Shown in pieces: positions 62,171 to 64,000 of a stretch of DNA of 64,000 nt. The position numbers and the translations under genes are program-made. The notes under the pieces are model-generated. The model was not told the DNA's origin, ran no database searches, and worked only from the letters and a program-made list of their open reading frames with translations. Source of the DNA: Chloroflexota bacterium (GTDB taxonomy: Bacteria > Chloroflexota > Anaerolineae > J036 > Brachytrichaceae); contig JANXLU010000010.1 in the NCBI GenBank assembly GCA_025354985.1, positions 62,001 to 126,000 on the forward strand. The letters are read 5' to 3'. Within the stretch, counting starts at the first letter, position 1, and each line of letters begins with the position of its first letter.

Positions 62171-63151
62171 ATGTTTGGTTCTGCAGTCGTCGAGGTCGCC
62201 ATCGGCATGGTCTTCAGCTTCCTGCTCCTGAGCTTGGTGGCATCCGCCTCCAATGAAACCGTGTCCAGCCTGTTCTCGCTCCGCGCCTTCACCCTGCAGC
62301 AGGGACTCAAGAAGCTGCTCAACGACGCCACCGGCACCCAGATCGTCAAGATGATGTATGACCATCCCATGATCAGCAGCCTATCGCACCCCAGCATCGG
62401 CCAGCGCCTGGTCGGTCGCGTCATCCGCAGGGATGTGGCCTCGCTCCCGCCTTACATCCCCGCCCACACCTTTGCCACCGTCCTGATGGACGTGATGGTC
62501 GCCGCCGTGGTCCCCGATATGCCAGGTGGCCGACCCACCTCCCTCACCGAGGTCAGCAACGCCATCGCCTCGCTGCCCGATCACTATGACCCGGTCAAGC
62601 GCTCACTGCTCACCCTGGTGGACACTGCCGGCGGCGACATCACCGTCGCCCGCACCAACATCGAAAGCTGGTTCAACGACGCCATGGATCGCGTCAGCGG
62701 CTTATACAAGCGCCGCGTCCATCTGCTCACCGCCGGCATCGGCCTGCTGCTGTGCGCCGCTCTAAATGCCGATTCGCTCATGATCGCCGACATGCTCTAT
62801 CGCAACAGCATTGTCCGTCAGGCCATTGTCACTGCTGCCACCGAGAGCGTTCGCACCAACGGCTCATCCGCCGATGCGCTCGCCACGCTCACCACCGTGG
62901 TCACCGCGCTCGACCGCAGCGACACCACCATGCTCCCAATTGGCTGGGTCGTTTACACCGGCGCCAAGCCCACCGCCAACACCGCGCTCAATTTTGACGC
63001 CCGCGAGGTGCCCGCCGACCTCCGTGGTTGGGCGGCCAAAGTCATGGGCTTTGCACTCACCCTCGTCGCGCTCTCCCTTGGCGCGCCGTTCTGGTTCAAC
63101 GTCCTCGGTGGCGTCGTCAAACTCCGTCTCGACGGCGAACCCCCCAAATAG
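62171..63151 (+). CDS. Membrane protein of unknown function
   Basis: A 326-residue protein with three to four membrane segments: VEVAIGMVFSFLLLSLVA near the N-terminus, HLLTAGIGLLLCAALN near residue 185, and VMGFALTLVALSLGAPFWF near residue 300. Between them are helical soluble parts (VARTNIESWFNDAMDRVSG). The ending FWFNVLGGVVKLR resembles a C-terminal motif I have seen in large uncharacterised membrane proteins, but I can name no family. Leaderless promoter. A coiled-coil membrane protein follows after 44 nt, so they may work together. Confidence 0.8.
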   Translation: MFGSAVVEVAIGMVFSFLLLSLVASASNETVSSLFSLRAFTLQQGLKKLLNDATGTQIVKMMYDHPMISSLSHPSIGQRLVGRVIRRDVASLPPYIPAHTFATVLMDVMVAAVVPDMPGGRPTSLTEVSNAIASLPDHYDPVKRSLLTLVDTAGGDITVARTNIESWFNDAMDRVSGLYKRRVHLLTAGIGLLLCAALNADSLMIADMLYRNSIVRQAIVTAATESVRTNGSSADALATLTTVVTALDRSDTTMLPIGWVVYTGAKPTANTALNFDAREVPADLRGWAAKVMGFALTLVALSLGAPFWFNVLGGVVKLRLDGEPPK

Positions 63152-63195
63152 CTGTTTAATTCTTAATTGTTTTTCTTAATTTTGATTCCCCGACC

Positions 63196-64000
63196 ATGAC
63201 ACCACTCGCGCTTCTCCTCTCCATTCCATTTATCCAAATCCTTGCGCAATCGGGCGGCCCGCTCGAACCAATCGTGCAACAGGCCGCCACCGCGCCTTCC
63301 GGCGTCCCGGTCATCCTGGCCGCGCTCATCGGCATCTCCGGTCTGTGCCTGGGCGTGTTGGGTTCCGGTCTATATTCGATCGGCAAGGTCACCCGCTATC
63401 GAAACGAGAAGGATGATGCCGTGCGTCTCCATCAAGAATCCACCCTGGCCCGCGCCGAAGCCGTCAATGAGAAGGAGCGCCTCTCAACCGACCTCGGCAA
63501 CCGCACCATGGAGGCCCAGCTGGCCACCCGCTCCCTCGTCAGCCTGCAGACGCAATTGTCACAGGCGAAGGACGGCTGGAAGAGCAGCGACGCCCAGATC
63601 GAGGAGTTGACCAATGCACTCAAGGAGGTCCGCGCCCAAACCGATGCACTCCGCGGCGCGATGGGCGAGGCCGAGCGCATGAGCAGCGAGCGACAGTCAA
63701 AGGTTATCGCCCTGAACAGTCAGATCGAAGAGACCCAGGCCCGCCTCAGCGAGAGTATGCGCTCCGCTGCAGAGCGACAGGCCGCCCTTACCCAAAGCAA
63801 CGCGCTCATTAGCCGCCAACGCGCCCGCCTGGCCGAGATCGGCTTCGTGGCCAGCGAGGTGCAAAACAGCCTGAACACCATGACCATGCACTTGGATTCG
63901 CTCCGCACCAAGGTGCTGGTCGATCCAAACGAGCCCGACTTGACCACACCCGCGTTGCCCGGCGCGCTGCGCGAACTGCCCTCCGACCCCGCCCCGCGCT
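63196..64000 (+). CDS. Membrane-anchored coiled-coil protein (partial, runs off the window)
   Basis: An open frame from ATG 63196 to the window end (268 codons, no stop). The N-terminus is hydrophobic (LALLLSIPFIQILAQ), and a second membrane helix follows (VILAALIGISGLCLGVLGSG). Then come some 170 residues of charged heptad-like sequence (ARAEAVNEKERLSTDLGNR, SDAQIEELTNALKEVRAQ), a long coiled coil. The last visible part is Pro-rich. It resembles a membrane-tethered scaffold or sensor. It starts 44 nt after the preceding membrane protein gene, probably one operon. Confidence 0.75.
   Translation, partial: MTPLALLLSIPFIQILAQSGGPLEPIVQQAATAPSGVPVILAALIGISGLCLGVLGSGLYSIGKVTRYRNEKDDAVRLHQESTLARAEAVNEKERLSTDLGNRTMEAQLATRSLVSLQTQLSQAKDGWKSSDAQIEELTNALKEVRAQTDALRGAMGEAERMSSERQSKVIALNSQIEETQARLSESMRSAAERQAALTQSNALISRQRARLAEIGFVASEVQNSLNTMTMHLDSLRTKVLVDPNEPDLTTPALPGALRELPSDPAPR

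Overview
The window looks like a chromosomal segment of an uncultured Chloroflexota (Chloroflexi) bacterium. This is inferred from gene content and style: Thr/Pro-rich secreted proteins, hybrid histidine kinases with degenerate receivers, a DUF2723 membrane protein and an aerobic, stress-resistant lifestyle. I could not run a 16S comparison. No phage, plasmid, insertion sequence or CRISPR array was seen. Genes lie on both strands in short operons with many 1-4 nt start/stop overlaps.

Layout. 0-10 kb: a YciI-like protein and Tpx; a mutM-recO-phosphatase operon (-); a truncated haemoglobin, lactonase and GNAT operon (-); a heterodimeric ABC exporter (+); a DUF362 protein (-). 10-17 kb: two overlapping SPFH-domain membrane proteins, a helical protein of unknown function, and a convergent pair made of an unusual response regulator and a hybrid histidine kinase. 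17-27 kb: a carbohydrate ABC importer (binding lipoprotein plus two permeases, no ATPase) and a 2,097-residue alpha-2-macroglobulin-like lipoprotein. Both transcription units are preceded by arrays of 7-bp direct repeats on an exact 11-bp period, the geometry of PhoB/OmpR binding sites. 27-37 kb: beta-carbonic anhydrase, a LolD/FtsX-type ABC pair, copper nitrite reductase, a Thr-rich Cys-repeat surface protein and a large subtilase. 37-48 kb: a glycine-rich RRM protein, AzlCD, a zinc-ribbon protein, a metallopeptidase, an OmpR-type regulator, galK, an SDR, a DUF985 cupin, an esterase, acetyltransferases and a fatty-acid desaturase. 48-58 kb: tRNA-His, a GNAT protein, a DUF2723 protein, a flavin monooxygenase, and a complete rRNA operon on the minus strand (16S, tRNA-Ile, tRNA-Ala, 23S, 5S) with a consensus promoter and boxA. 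58-64 kb: a VOC protein, the CP-ATP-grasp / alpha-E / transglutaminase operon, and a membrane protein followed by a coiled-coil protein that runs off the end.

Cross-cutting signals. At least a dozen genes have a -10 hexamer ending only 6-9 nt before the start codon, so their mRNAs should be leaderless; others (nirK, the binding lipoprotein, the alpha-2-macroglobulin, SPFH-1) have strong Shine-Dalgarno sites that match the 16S tail. Three predicted secreted proteins end in a similar short aromatic/LP-hydrophobic tail (FLPMVGH, FFPLIKK, FLPLVVLN), a candidate sorting or processing signal. Two gene remnants, of a flavodoxin and of a DUF985 paralogue, sit directly in front of intact genes.
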